Shown here: in pieces, positions 42,704-54,692 of the stretch
Layout of the letters: every line of letters starts with the position of its first letter
How positions within the stretch are numbered: the stretch's first letter is position 1
Assembly: GCA_025093985.1 (NCBI GenBank)
Contig: JACAAK010000008.1
Span: 806,001 to 870,000 of the forward strand
Length of the DNA stretch: 64,000 nt
Reading direction: 5' to 3'
DNA from: Calvatia gigantea
Lineage: Eukaryota > Basidiomycota > Agaricomycetes > Agaricales > Lycoperdaceae
Notes under the pieces: model-generated
Told to the model about the DNA's origin: nothing
The model's input: the letters and a program-made list of their open reading frames with translations, nothing else
Database searches by the model: none
Made by a program: the position numbers and the translations under genes

Positions 42704-45700
42704 GCGCTACCTCAAGAGTCAAAAAGCTTGTATCTAGGATATCAGACAAATTCTACACGATTCCTCAGAGAAGAAAGTGCAAACTAAATCTAAAAGGGAA
42801 AATACGAATGGCAGGGAAAGAGATAACAGTCAACACCATCATAGACTCAGGATGCACAACCAGCAGCATCAGCAAAAAACTAGTAGACAAGGAAAGACTC
42901 CCTACCTGGAAATTGGAACAACAAATTTTGGTACTAAATGCGGACAGAACATCTAACCAAGGCGGAAGAGTAATGGAGACCACCACAATCAACATCGACA
43001 TCCAAGGACATAAGGAACAAATCAAGGCCTCAGTCGTACAACTACAAGACAGAGCAGAAGTCTTCCTAGGACACAATTGGCTAATCAAACACAACCTGGA
43101 GGTAGATTGGAACAACAGAGAAATCAAGTTCACCCAATGCCCACCAGGCTGCCAATTCCCCCATCAGAACATTCCTATCACCAAAAAAATATGAAGCATA
43201 GCCACTACAGAAGACCTATGGGAGGAAGAAGATGAACCAGACCCAACCAAACTGGAAGACCTACCAGACTACATACAACCATTCATGCACTTATTTAACA
43301 AAATGACATTTGACAAACTCCCAGAACGAACTGAATGGGACCACGAGATAGTCCTAACTGAAGATGTCCCAAAAGAAATAAGTGCAGGGACATACAACAT
43401 GACAGTCAAAGAACAGGATGAACTCAAGTCATTCATCAAGAAAAACCTAGAATCAGGATGAATACGACCATCAAAATCCCCATATGTAGCACCAACATTC
43501 TTCATCCCAAAGAAAGACAGATCCAAAAGACTAATCCAAGACTACAGATGACTAAACAACGTAGTAATCAAAGACAAAACACCATTACCAAGGATTGGTG
43601 AAGTAATCGACAAGCTTGGAAAAGCAAAATACTTCAATAAGTTAGACATTATCTGGGGATACAACAATGTCAGGATCAAAGAAGGAGACGAATGGAAAGC
43701 CGCCTTCCTCACCAATGAAGGACTCTTCGAACCAACAGTCATGTATTTTGGCCTAAGCAACTCACCAGGAACATTCTCCAGAATGATAACAAGCATCTTC
43801 CATGACCTCTTACAAAACGGAGATATCGTAAACTATATGGATGACTTTGCCATCCTAGGAGATACTAAAGAACAACTAAAAGAATGGACAATACGATTTC
43901 TGGAATGAGCAGCCCAGTACAATTTATGCTTCAAGCGAACCAAGTGTATCTTCGATGCAGAAGAAATCCCAATGCTAGGAGTTTGGGTAGGACATGGACA
44001 AATTGAAATAGAAGAGGATAAAGTAAAATCGGTACAGGAGTGGCCTGAACCCAAGAACACCAAAGGGGTAGAAAGGTTCCTGGGTTTCACAAACTACTAT
44101 CAGCATTTCATCAAAAACTTTAGTATGATCGCAGGACCCCTAAACAAACTCAAAGAAGCAGCCACATGGGAATGGACACAAGAGCACCAAGACTCGTTCA
44201 ACCAACTCAAGAAATGTATCACTGAAGAGCCTGTCCTGACATTGCCACAAAGGCACAGCCAATTCAGAGTAGAAGTCAATGCATCGGACTATGCATTAAG
44301 AGGGGTACTTTTACAGCTACAAGAAGACAAATGGCACCCAATTGCTTACACATCACGAACACTGTCACCAGCAGAATGGAACTATGAAATATATGACAAA
44401 GAGTTGCTAGCCATTGTCCACGCCCTGAAGGAATGGAGACATTACCTTCTAGATGCTGAAGAACAATTTGAAATCTGGACTGACCATGAAAATCTGAAAT
44501 ATTACTGAGAACCACAAAAGCTAAATGGACAACAAGCACAGTGATATCTGTGACTGCAAGACTATGATTTCATGCTATGACATGTACCTGGAAAGACAAA
44601 CACAAAAGCTGACCTGCTATCCCAAATCCACCAGATGCCAGAAGGACAAGAAGATAAACTAGTCACCATGATTTGAGAAAGCTGGCTATAGACGGAAGGC
44701 ACAGACAACATGGTACTCTTGTGAGCAGAATTGTTCATCGAACCAAACTTTCTAGAACAAATTTGAAGCTGAACCCAATGAGAAACAACAGTCCTAACCG
44801 AACTAAAAAAGCAAGGATCCCAATTCACTGAAGATGGCAGAGTTATCTACAAACAGAATAGTGCATATGTCCCGCCCGACCAGAAACTATGAGAAGAAAT
44901 CCTAATACAATACCACAACACCCCAGACACAGGACACCCAGGACAACACAGGATGACAGAACTGATCAGCCGAGACTACTGGTGGCCATCAATACAAAAA
45001 GACATAAAAATATATATCCAAGGATGCCAAGCCTGCCAAAGAAACAAATCAAGGACAACACCGCTCAAATTGCCACTACACCCCCTCCCAATACCAAATG
45101 GACCTTGGGAAGAAATCAGCATCGACATGATCGGACCACTGCCAGAGTCTAAAGGAAAGGACACAATACTAGTCATCATAGACTGCTTCACAAAAATGAT
45201 ATGACTCTCAGCGACAACCATGGATGCCATATCCAAAGACATTGCAAAGATATATCGAGACGAAATATGAAAGCTACATGGATTACTGAGGAAAGTACTG
45301 AGTGACTGAGGACCTCAATTTGCATCAGAATTCACCAAGGAGTTATTCAAGGGGCTCGGCATCGAATGAAACCTATCAATGGCATATCATCCACAGATGG
45401 ATGGACAAACCAAATGCATCAACAGGGAAGTGGAAACCTACATCTGCCTGTACTGCAACTATGACCAGGACGACTGGGCAGAATGGCTCCCCATTGCAGA
45501 ATTCCAGTACAATGACAAGCAACATGGAGGAACACAGGAAACACCATTCTTCCTAAACTACGGAAGGAATCCATGGAAAGGCAAGAACAAACCAACAACA
45601 AACAATCCCATTGCCACAGCATTCCTGGAACAACTACAGGCTGCCTGAGACAATGCCTCATCAGCACTACGGACATACCAAGAAAAGATGAAACAGCAAC

Positions 45701-46230
45701 ATGACCGCAGTAGAACCCACACCAGTACATATCAAATAGGAGATAAAGTGTGGTTGGAGAACACCAACATCCATACCAATCAATCATCAAAGAAGCTAGG
45801 CCAAAAACAGTATGGACCTTTCCTTATTAAGGAGAAGATAGGAGAAGCGGCATATCAACTGACACTACCAGATGGATGGGCCATCCATGATGTATTCAAT
45901 GAACAACTCCTGACACCAGCACACCAGGTAGAGTTCCCGAGTCAAAAACAACCATCAGCACCTGACCCGGTAATCATCAACAATGAAGAAGAGTATGAAG
46001 TGGAAGAGATCTGCAGACAACGAAAATGAGGAAGGGGTTATCAATTCCTGGTCCACTGGAAGGGGTACAGCAATGAAGAAGATATGTGGACAGCAGAGTC
46101 CAGTTTGGAAAATGCAAAAGATGCAATACAAGATTATCTAAAAAGGCATCCAGAGGATACCCATAAAAGAGGGGGCAGGAAACACAAAAAAGTATCAAAC
46201 AAACAACCCAGACAGAGAAACTACACAGAC
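42704..46230 (+). pseudogene. E3 pol: protease, RT, RNase H, integrase, chromodomain, decayed without indels
   Basis: One frame, -1 relative to gag. Motifs in order: IDSGCTTSS (protease), FFIPKKDRSKRLIQDYR, LDIIWGYNNVRIKEGDEW, YFGLSNSPGTFSRMI and YMDDFAILGD (RT, catalytic box intact), ASDYALRGVLLQLQ and [12 protein letters not shown] (RNase H), HPGQHRMTELISRDYWWP and CQACQ (finger), ISIDMIGPLPESKGKD, KCINREVETYICLYCNYD (integrase, glutamine and glutamate region changed), KLGQKQYGPFLIKEKIGEAA, EEYEVEEI and FLVHWKGYSNEEDMWTAES (chromodomain). About a dozen or more nonsense codons. The position of the pol stop (TAA in E4) is TAC here, so pol and the 3' ORF are fused by sequence. Confidence 0.87.
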
Positions 46231-47220
46231 ATGCCTGCCTTCCAATCTAACTGCATCGCTATCGACTCTCTTGTACACCCCACACCCACCAGAATCTCCT
46301 CCCTCCTATTCCCTGAACTAGGCAACAGCTGAGCACCTGCTCTCCAAGGAACCTGCTATAACCTTGCAAAGACACCATCCCCAGCATAAGGCCTTCTTGA
46401 AGCCCTGCTCAAGGATGTTGATAAAGCAACCAACAATGAAATTGAGAACATCACCACCCAAAACAGATGACTGGTTGTAAACTAACACATTACCCTTGCC
46501 ACCACATGCATCACCTTTGCCGACATGTATGCAGGGTTTACCAATGCATCCTCCTCTACCAACCAGCATATTCCTGCTATCTTCCGAGCCCTAGACCAAT
46601 CTACCTTTACCCCCAGCAAATGAGATCGGGTTCAAGGACTTCAAAGCTGAATCAACTTAGGCCTCGAAGTCTTCAATCACCTCGACATTGCCAATATCTT
46701 CCTCGAACTCGCAGATGTAGCCATGAAGTTACTTGGAAGAGATAGAACAAATGAGGACCCCGATATCAACACCCTGGTTGACAGAATTCACATTACACTC
46801 TCTGAATTGCATGACACTGTTAATCCCTCCCTGCCAGCTCATGCTGATACCCCCATAGACAAAGAAGTCACGGTCTCCATGAAGGAAGAAGTCAACGCCC
46901 TTTGACACTTCATAAAAACCATTACCCCGCCACAACTCACATCGGTTTTTCTTCCATCCACAAGATTCTGCACTGTACTACCAGGACAAGAGAAAGACTA
47001 ACATTACTGGAAATCAATAGTCAAGAGCTACTGGGACAACTCCACCACCACCAAGTTCCCTTTCAACGGCGTCCCAGTCCCTATCCATCAAGATGGTCAC
47101 AGCCATTTGCCTGTTTTCTTTGCAAAATCAAACAATGGAGAGTTCCTCATTGCTTCCACCAAGAAAGCGCTCACCACCACCATAGTAAATGGAGACTTTG
47201 ATGAGCTTCCTGAGGCATGA
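46231..47220 (+). pseudogene. E3 extra 3' ORF, 329 codons, decayed without indels
   Basis: MPAFQSNCIAIDSLVHPTPT at the start, TFADMYAGFTNASSSTNQH in the middle, and LPGQEKD then HYWKSIVKSYWDNSTTT near the end, finishing LPEA. Identical in length to the E4 copy despite several stop codons at former CGA or CAA/CAG codons. The ATG is preserved. It is directly continuous with the pol frame. Confidence 0.8.
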
Positions 47221-47238
47221 AGCCTGAGTGGAGGGTAT

Positions 47239-47542
47239 TGTTGTGAACTTTCAACTATTCCTGTCTGATCCATACTCGTCTACATTCCTCTCTTACATCG
47301 TGCCTGTTTCATCTATTCTAGCCCAGTAATCTCCAAGTATTGACTCATAGTACTATCGTGCCATTATCATCGGACATTTCATGTAGTACCTCCATCCATT
47401 CAACTGGATGTTCACTGTATTTAAGCGTACATACACACTCCTGTATTCGGTATGCTTAACCACCTAGTTCCTCTCCCCTTATTCACCCTCAAGTCTTAGC
47501 CTAAGTTGCAACCTGAGGTTAACTCAGACTAAGGTCATAACA
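47239..47542 (+). repeat. E3 3' LTR
   Basis: Same ends and length as the 5' LTR. The polypurine run GAGTGGAGGGTAT lies directly before it. Confidence 0.92.
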
Positions 47543-48449
47543 ATCAGCTTCCTATCTCCACTGGTTCTCCCATTCCTCCATAGGTTGTTCTGGTGTTGGT
47601 TTTCTTATCTCCTCAGTATTCTGATGCTTCATATCCTTGTCCTATGGCCAGGATGGCTTCTGTCCATTCTGCATAGGTGTCTGGCCTGGTGCTAGGTGGG
47701 TAACCTGTAATAGTGTGGATAATGTCTTGCCTGGTGTTTTTCTTGAGTAGGAACATTGTGTGTTTATTATCTGTTTTCACCTTGCTCTTTAAGACTTGGA
47801 ATTCGATTAGGTAGTCTGCTGTGTTTTTGTTCCCCTGTTTGAATTTCTCAATTTGCCATTCCACTTTGCTGTTTGAGGCATCATCAGAGAAGGTTTTCCT
47901 AAAGTCTTCAGAAAATGCTTTCCAGTCCACTGAGTCTTCTCTGTTTAGGATTTGTGGGGCCTTCATTGCAGTATAGGCTCCTGCTGTTCCTCCTCTTAGT
48001 CTGGCTAGGACTGCTATAGCTTTATCATCTGCCGAGACTATTTTGTTGAACTTCATGAAGAGCGTCATTGCTCTCCACCAGTCATCAAATTTGGTGTGGG
48101 TTCCATTGAAGAAACCCAGGTCTGGCACTAGGCCTTTCCCACTGGGCACTGTTATGGGCACTACTGCATTATTGGTCATATTGGAGTCAGTTTCTGATTC
48201 TGTTTCCTTTGAGCTTGATTTGTCTGATTTCTCCTGATGGACTAACTCTTCCTCTGCTAGGTCGAGTTCATTTAGAAGTTCTGATAATACTTCTTCTTCT
48301 GCTGGGTTTACTCTGGGTTCATCGTGTGTTTCTCCAGTTGGTTCTTCAGGTACTTTGGGGTTCCCTGTTTCTTCTTCATCTGATGTTTCAGATTCATTGT
48401 CAGTGACTTTGAGGTTCAGTTCTCTGTATTTGTCTGGGTTCAAGCTCAT
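47543..48449 (-). pseudogene. E2 gag, N-terminal and capsid part
   Basis: A 278-codon open frame from 48449 to 47613: MSLNPDKYRELNLKVTDNES, an acidic stretch, DDWWRAMTLFMKFNKIVSAD, RGGTAGAYTAMKAPQIL, KVEWQIEKFKQGNKNTADYL and TGYPPSTRPDTYAEWTEAIL. It ends at a stop after EASEY where relatives continue, and E3 interrupts the rest. The zinc knuckles lie on the other side of E3 (41040-41170). Confidence 0.85.
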
Positions 48450-48528
48450 ATACTAGCTTCTGGATTGTCTTTGTTCAGGCCTATTTCAGCCTACTCCTTG
48501 CAAGGTGAGGTGGGGATGCTTAACCAAA

Positions 48529-48835
48529 TGTTATGACCTTAGTCTGAGTAAACCTCAGGTTGCAACTTAGGCTAAGTCTTGAGGGTGAGTAAGGGGAGGA
48601 GAACTAGAGGTGGTTAAGCATACTGAATACAGGAGTATGTATGTACACTTAAATATGGTAGACATTCAGTTGAACAGATAGAGGTAACTACATGAAACGT
48701 CCAATGACAATGGCACAGTAGTTACTGTGAGTCAATACCTGGAGATTGCTGGACTGGAATAGGTGAAACAGGTACAGAACAGAGTAGAATGCAGGCAAGT
48801 ATGGAGTGAGTAAGAATAGGTGAAAGTTCACAACA
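48529..48835 (-). repeat. E2 5' LTR
   Basis: Partner of 26797-27103. Read on the minus strand it is followed after two bases by TGGTTAAGC (48526-48518), the putative self-primer site. Confidence 0.9.
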
Positions 48836-48840
48836 CATAG

Positions 48841-50770
48841 TGTGAAGTTGTAATTCTATAAGTGTAGGTACTACCAGGCTTGTTGTCTGTTTAGTTTTTG
48901 CAGTTCTCAGTAGTATTTTAAGTTTTCATGGTCAGTCCAGATTTCAAACTTTTCTTCAGTGTCTAACAGGTAGTGTCTCCATTCTTTCAGGGCATGGATG
49001 ATGGCCAGTAGTTCCTTGTCATATATTTCATAGTTGTGTTCTGCCGGTGATAATGTTCATGATGTAAAGGCGATTGGGTGCCATTTGGCCTCCTGTAGCT
49101 GTGATAGTATGCCTCCTAATGCATAGTCTGACACGTTGACTTCCACCCTGAATTGGCCTTGTCTTTGTGGTAGGGTTAACACGGGTTCTTTGGTGATGTA
49201 TTTTTTAAGATGGTCGAAGGCTACCTGGTGTTCTTGGTTCCACTCCCATGTGGTTACTCCCTTGAGCTTGTTTAGTGGCCCTGCAATTTTGCTGAAGTTC
49301 TTGATGAAACATCAGTAGTAATTAGTGAAACCTAGGAATCTTTCTACCCCTTTTGTACTTTTTGGCTTGGGCCAATCTTGTACTGATTTGACTTTTTCTT
49401 CTTCCATTTCAATTTGTCCATGTCCTACTTTGACTCCTAGCATTGGGATTTCTTCTGCATTAAAGATGCATTTGGTTTGTTTGAAGTATAGGTTGTATTG
49501 TGCTGTGCATTCCAGGAATCGTATTGTTCGTTCTTTTAGTTGTTCTTTGGTGTCACCGGGGATAGTGAAGTTGTCCATGTAGTTTACAATGTCTCCATTT
49601 TGCAAGAGGTCGTGGAAGATGCTTGTCATCATTCTGGAGAAGGTTCCTGGAGAGTTGCTAAGGCCGAAATACATGACTGTTGGTTCAAAAAGTCCTTCAT
49701 TGGTGAGGAATGCCACTTTCTATTCATCCTCTTCCTTGATCCTGACATTGTTGTATCTCCAGATAATATCGAGTTTATTGAAATATTTGGCCTTCCCAGG
49801 CTTGTCAATTACCTCACCAATTCTTGGTAGTGGTGTTTTGTCCTTGATTACTACATTGTTTAACCATCTATAGTCTTGGACTAATCTCTTGGATCCATCT
49901 TTCTTGGGGATGAAGAAGGTTGATGCTGCATATGGAGATTTTGATGGTCATATTCGTCCCAATTCCAAATTTTCTTTGATGAATGCTTTGAGTTCGTCCT
50001 GTTCCTTGACCATCATGTTGTATGTTCCTGTACTTATTTCTTTTGGGGCATCCTTTGTTAGGACTATTTCATGGTCCCATTCAGTTTATTCTGGAAGCTT
50101 GTCGAACATTGTTTTGTTGAATAGATGTGTGAATGGCTGTACATAGTCTGGTAAATCTTCTGGTTTAGTCAGGTCTGGTTCGTCTTCTTCTTCCCATAGA
50201 TCTTCTGTAGTGGCCATACTCCATATTTTTTTCATGATGGGGATGTTTCGGTGGGAGAATTGACAGTTTGGTGGGCACTGGGTGAACTTGATTTCTCCAT
50301 TGTTCCAATCTACTTCTGGGTTATGTTTGACCAGCCAGTCATGCAACAGAAAGACTTCTGTGCAGTCTTGTAGTTGTATGACTGATGCTTCAATCTGTTC
50401 TTTGTGTCCTTGGATATCTATGTCGATTGTGGCTGTTTCTGTCACTTTTCCACCCTGGTTTGGTATTCCATCTGTATTTAATGCCAAGATTTGTTGTTCC
50501 AGTTTTCAGGTGGGGAGCCCTTCCTTGTCTACCAGTTTCTTGCTGATGCTGCTGGTTGTGCATCCTGAGTCAACAATCATGTCCACTGTTATCTCCTTTC
50601 TTGCTATTTGTATTTTTCCTTTTAGGTTTAGTTCGTGCTTTCTTCTCTGAGGAATCATGTAAAATTTGTCTGATATCCTAGATACAAGCTTTCTGACTCT
50701 CAAGGTAGCACCTACTTGGAGTCTTTGGAAAAATCCTTCTTTTCTTCATCACCAACTTCTCCAACTCCTC
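48841..50770 (-). pseudogene. E1 pol, N-terminal part: protease, RT, RNase H, decayed
   Basis: Protease VDMIVDSGCTTSSISKKLVD near 50590, then LLHDWLVKHNPEVDW; RT FFIPKKDGSKRL, DIIWRYNNVRIKEEDE, YFGLSNSPGTFSRMM, box YMDN (Asp to Asn), LGVKVGHGQIEMEEEKVKS, GVERFLGFTNYY; RNase H with several stops to 48841, where E2 inserted. The frame continues at 26796. Confidence 0.85.
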
Positions 50771-51839
50771 AGACCTGTATCTTCTTTGGTGCAGTGCAGG
50801 CCTTTGCTATATGGCCTGTTTTTCTGCAATTGTAGCAGGTTAACCCTTTGGGTTTCTTGCAATCTTTTGCCATATGTCTGAAAATGCCACAATTATAGCA
50901 TTTAGGTTTTCCTTCAGCATTGAAAATGTGGTCTCAGCTTCCTATCTCCATTGGTTCTCCCATTCTTCTGTAGGTTGTTCCAGTGTTGGTCTTCTTATCT
51001 CCTCAGTATTCTGATGCTTCATACTCCTGTCCTATGGCAAGGATGGCTTCTGTCCATTCTGCATAAGTGTCCAGTTTGGCACTAGGTGGGTATCCTGTGA
51101 TAGTGTGGATGATGTCTTGCCTGGCATTTTTCTTGAGTAGGAACATTGCATATTTGTTGTCTATTTTCACCTTGCTCTTTAAGACTTGGAATTTGATTAG
51201 GTAGTCTGCCATGTTTTTGTTCCCCTGTTTGAATTTCTCGATTTGCCATTCCACTTTGCTGTTCGAGGCATTGTCGGAGAAGGTTTTCTTAAAGTCCTCA
51301 GAAAATGCTTTCCAGTCTACTGAGTCTTCTCCCTCTAAGATTTGTAGGGCCTTTATTGCCGTGTAGGCTCCCACTATTCCTCCTCTTAGTCTGACTAAGA
51401 CTGCTATGGCTTTATCATCCACTAAGACTATTTTGTTGAACTTCATGAAGAGCATCATTGCTCTCCACCAGTCGTCAAATTTGGTATGGGTGCCATCGAA
51501 AAATCTGGGGTCTGGCACTAAGCCTTTCCCACTGGGCACTGTTGTGGGTACTACTGCATTGTCAGTCATATCGGATTCAGTTTCTGATTCTGTTTCATCT
51601 GAGCTTGATTCATCTGATTTCTCCTGATGGATTAACTCTTCCTCTGTTAGGTCAAGTTTGTTTAGAAGTTCTGATAGTACTTCTTCTTCTGCTGGGTTTT
51701 CTCCAGGTTTGTCATGTGTCCCTCCAGTTGGTTTTTCAGGTACTTCGGGGTTCCCTGTTTCTTCTTCATCTGATGTTTTGGATTCATTGTCAGTGACTTC
51801 AAGATTTGGTTCTCTATATTTGTCTGGGTTCAAGCTCAT
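50712..51839 (-). pseudogene. E1 gag
   Basis: MSLNPDKYREPNLEVTDNES opens a 278-codon frame with the capsid words DDWWRAMMLFMKFNKIVL and VEWQIEKFKQGNKNMADYL. A stop follows after EASEY at 51003. The knuckles CYNCGIFRHMAKDC and CYNCRKTGHIAKAC follow in the same frame, and the gag stop is at 50712-50714. Confidence 0.85.
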
Positions 51840-51918
51840 ATACTAGCTCCTGGGTTATCTTTGTTCAGGCCTGTTTCAGCCTACTCCTTACAAGGTAAGG
51901 TGGGGACACTTAACCAAA

Positions 51919-52226
51919 TATTATGACCTTAGTCTGAGTAAACCTCAGGTTGCAACTTTGGGCTAAGACTTGAGGGCGAGTAAGGGGAGGAGAACAAGAG
52001 ATGGTTAAGCATACAGAATACAGTGGATGTATGTACACTTAAATATGGGGAATCATCCAGTTAAATGGATGGGGCAACTACATGAAACGTCTGATCAGGT
52101 TGGCACAGTAGTTAGCATGAGTCATAGCTGGAGACCGCTCAACAAAAATAGGTGAAATAGATACACTATTGGCATAGAAATGCAGACAAGGACGGAGTAC
52201 AATGTAATTGGTAAAAAACCATAACA
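51919..52226 (-). repeat. E1 5' LTR
   Basis: Partner of 23797-24106. The outer ends read CATAACA and TATTATG, the latter a G-to-A change of TGTTATG. Followed by target duplication GAAGT at 52227-52231. Confidence 0.9.
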
Positions 52227-52231
52227 GAAGT

Positions 52232-53607
52232 AGGAGACACTGTGCAGCCATCTTAGTACTCTAACTATAGCCTTTCAATCAGAGCCTCAGCTAAAGATAA
52301 AAAAGGTTAGGACCCACAGCTGTGCTTTTAGGAATAGCATACTAGATAGGTCATGGAGATCACAATGAGGATATTTGTGGCAACACTTTCCTATAGCTAG
52401 AGCTTTGGACAGAAATTGAGTTAAACTTCAGGCCTCAGGGCAGAGATGCAGTAGTAAACAGACCATAACCACAGTATACCATTTAGCAAGCTCGATGTTG
52501 TAGATGAAATTGATTACAGTGTCCCAAAGCAGTCTGGTTTAGCACTTGCTAGTTGTGAAACTTTCCTTAAATCTACAGTGACACCAACCACCACTCCATT
52601 AATACCAGCTACAAGAGCAAGCTATAGCAGCACATATATAAGATTGGAATAGATCCATAGAGAAAAATAGGCAGGCAAAGGCAATAATACCAGGTAACAC
52701 CCTCCAGTTACTTAGTACCCAAATTCACCAGCAGTAAACAAATTGAACAACCATCACAATAAGAGCATCTGTGATAGGTGAGTCAACACCAGCAAAGGCA
52801 GAGTTGAGCATGGCCTAGTAGTTGCCAAAATTGTACACAAATTGGTTGAAGGCATTGCTTACTACCTGTTGTGTATATATCCTCTTTGTAAAAGGACTTA
52901 CTTCAGACTATTCTTCAGTTCCACCCATTATATCAGCCATTATGTAATTGCTCTATTTTCAAGCTTTACTGTACTTTCATACACTTCAGTCTCATTCTAT
53001 GATTCTGAGGTGAGTTATATTATGCTTAACTGCATTATACCTTTACTTATGTGACCTATAGTATATTATCTCACTCTAGGTATTTCTTAATATATTTATA
53101 GTCTCATTCTATGATTCTAAGTGTATTATCTCACTCTAAATCCCTGCTACTCATTACAGCACTACCAAGATGGTTTGGACTGTGTCAAAGAGGAAAAGGA
53201 AGTGGACTGGGAATGGTGGTTTTAGGAATAGTAATCATTTGGTGAACTTGACTCACCAATTGCTTGAAGGACCTTGCTGTTTCTTTTTGCTACATGATTC
53301 CAATATATAACTGGAATAAGGTTAGAGATAAACATTAGATTTGTTGTCCACAGGATAAAGGGAATTATAAATGGTACTGCATAATCAGGATACTGAAGAG
53401 ACACCAGTTGACAATAATGTTGACAAGCTGTGGAGTGACAGACAGAATAAGTGTGTAGATGTGTCTAAAGTTGGTTTACTTACAGGTGGTCCTGTTTTTA
53501 GTTCTGGCTTTAGCAATATGTCAAGGTTTAACCTTGAATTTCAAAAATACACACTTCAAAAAATCATTCTTCAGTGAATTGGGATTGTCATTGGAACCCA
53601 GTGCCAT
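52232..53607 (-). pseudogene. DUF6534-like pseudogene, unit 2, N-terminal and middle part
   Basis: Start ATG at 53607 (MALGSNDN, against MALGPNDS in unit 1), then SLQYPDYAVPF-like sequence, YWNHVAKRNSKVLQAIGES, VQFVYCW-stop-IWVLSNWRVLPGI and YNIELAKWYTVVMVC. The stop at 52725-52727 is TGA where unit 1 has CGA (Arg), a CpG transition. The Trp of KWYT, a stop in unit 1, is intact here. About 250 bp with no match to unit 1 lie at 52868-53160, probably a small insertion. Continues in the piece ending at 23791. Confidence 0.72.
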
Positions 53608-53635
53608 TATTAACCACAACAATGTAAGGTGTAGG

Positions 53636-54145
53636 TATTGCACCCTCCTGCCGATGAGTGGTCCTAACTTCAGAACAAGGGACAAGGGCAGAGACAGAGG
53701 TGAGGACAGATACGGAGGTAGAGATGGAACAGAAGTAGTGTGTCACTAAGTTGATTTCAGACTGAGGATTACAAGCAAAGTAGCTACAGTTTATATACTC
53801 AAGGGAGAGTGGTTCTATGAAAGGAAACTACTATGACTTCATGTGCTGGCCAGGTATGGCTGCTAGATAGAAACACTGGACATGCAACTAACTAGAAGGA
53901 ATAAGGTGAAACAGGAATGTCATGAATGGGAAAAAGGGAATTGCAATGGAAATGGGGGTAGGTATAACGACTGGAGAAATATACAGGGAGGATAATTGGA
54001 AATTAACGTCAGATGTCAATAATAAGAATGGAGTGTGGGGGAGGCAGGGGAGAGTGGGTGAGAGTGAATGGTAACTAAAATATAAATGGAATATAGTTTG
54101 GATATGAGCAGGTGAAGCGGGTGAGTGCGCATAGGGGTTGTGACA
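53636..54145 (-). repeat. E6 3' LTR
   Basis: 510 bp; minus strand TGTCACAACCCC to GGGTGCAATA. A TATATAA box (minus) lies near 53795. A few differences from the other LTR, mostly TG/CA against CG. Confidence 0.9.
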
Positions 54146-54281
54146 GTATTCCCCCCTTAAGGCCGAGCCCTTGAGGCCATGAATGTATTGTGGGAAGTGG
54201 AGTTGAAATTTTTGATGTGGGTATAAGATCTGTACTTTGAAAAGTTTTTCTTTACTTGTCTCCTGACCTCGTACTATCACC

Positions 54282-54692
54282 ATGCCTTCTAAAACTGCTG
54301 CTCAACTACAAGCTGAGCTTGAGGAGAAACGTGAATGTGCCAGGCTCCAGTGTGAACAGGAAGAAGAGGATGAGCACAGGTTGATTGCAGACCTCACCAC
54401 TGCTGAAGCCAAGGAGAGAAAGGATAGGGAGAAGCATGAAGAAGAGGAGAGGAAATGAGAGAAGGCAAGGAAATGTGATGAGCAGAAGAAGCGGCTTGAG
54501 GAGGTGGCACATAAGAAAAGGGAGGAGCAAGAGAAGGAGAACATGGAGGAACGATGACATAGGAAGGGGAAGGCCCAGAAGGAACCAGTAGCAGGTCCCA
54601 GCCAATTGAGGAAATGGCTGAGGATGGAGGATTCAGATGAAGAGGATAATGTGCCAGGGTCATTGGATGAGGAAGAAGAAGAGGAGGTTTAG
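54282..54692 (+). pseudogene. E6 antisense ORF: coiled-coil part
   Basis: Runs opposite to gag-pol between the chromodomain and the 3' LTR. ATG at 54282: MPSKTAAQLQAELEEKREC, then Glu/Lys/Arg-rich heptad-like sequence, and an acidic end LDEEEEEEV before TAG at 54690. Two in-frame TGA codons (54456 and one near 54555) follow the C-to-T decay pattern. Beyond it, near 54720-54776, come CKCCINIGIRY and TRSK, then a GTAAGT donor, recalling CxxCxxxG(I)xC cysteine clusters. From memory, coiled-coil plus cysteine-cluster proteins of this kind are common as unnamed predictions in Agaricomycetes. Function unknown. Confidence 0.6.

Larger units (their letters stand above)
41192..47542 (+). mobile_element. 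E3: complete Ty3/Gypsy chromovirus copy (6.35 kb) nested in E2
   Basis: Two LTRs of 304 bp with a perfect target duplication ATCAG (41187-41191 and 47543-47547). The E2 gag sequence rejoins across it exactly as in E1 at about 50930. Layout: LTR, primer site, gag (41576-42703), pol (-1 frame), 3' ORF, polypurine tract, LTR. It is the most complete copy of the family here. Pol plus 3' ORF run about 4.5 kb in one frame without a single indel that I can find, broken only by nonsense substitutions. Confidence 0.93.
26797..48835 (-). mobile_element. E2: second-level Ty3/Gypsy element inserted in E1
   Basis: The LTRs at 26797-27103 and 48529-48835 (307 bp each) bound an element of the same family in the same orientation as E1. 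The host sequence of E1 continues on both sides. Target duplication: TGTAG at 26792-26796 and CATAG at 48836-48840, explained as an original CGTAG deaminated on opposite strands. Inside, gag is split by E3. The stretch between the integrase catalytic region and the middle of the 3' ORF is missing, replaced by the E5 and E4 fragments. Confidence 0.87.
23797..52226 (-). mobile_element. E1: outermost Ty3/Gypsy chromovirus, interrupted by nested elements
   Basis: The two terminal LTRs (310 and 308 bp) are flanked by the perfect 5-bp target duplication GAAGT (23792-23796 and 52227-52231), and the flanking DNA rejoins exactly to match the DUF6534 sequence of unit 1. Reading on the minus strand: 5' LTR, gag, protease, RT, RNase H, then the E2 insertion, then integrase, chromodomain, 3' ORF, 3' LTR. 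All frames carry nonsense changes, so it is dead. Without the insertion it would be about 6.4 kb, like E3. Confidence 0.9.

Noticed and set aside
23797..52226. RIP of the Neurospora type
   Set aside because: Changes fall at CpG (to TpG or CpA) and not preferentially at CpA; this fits CpG methylation decay.
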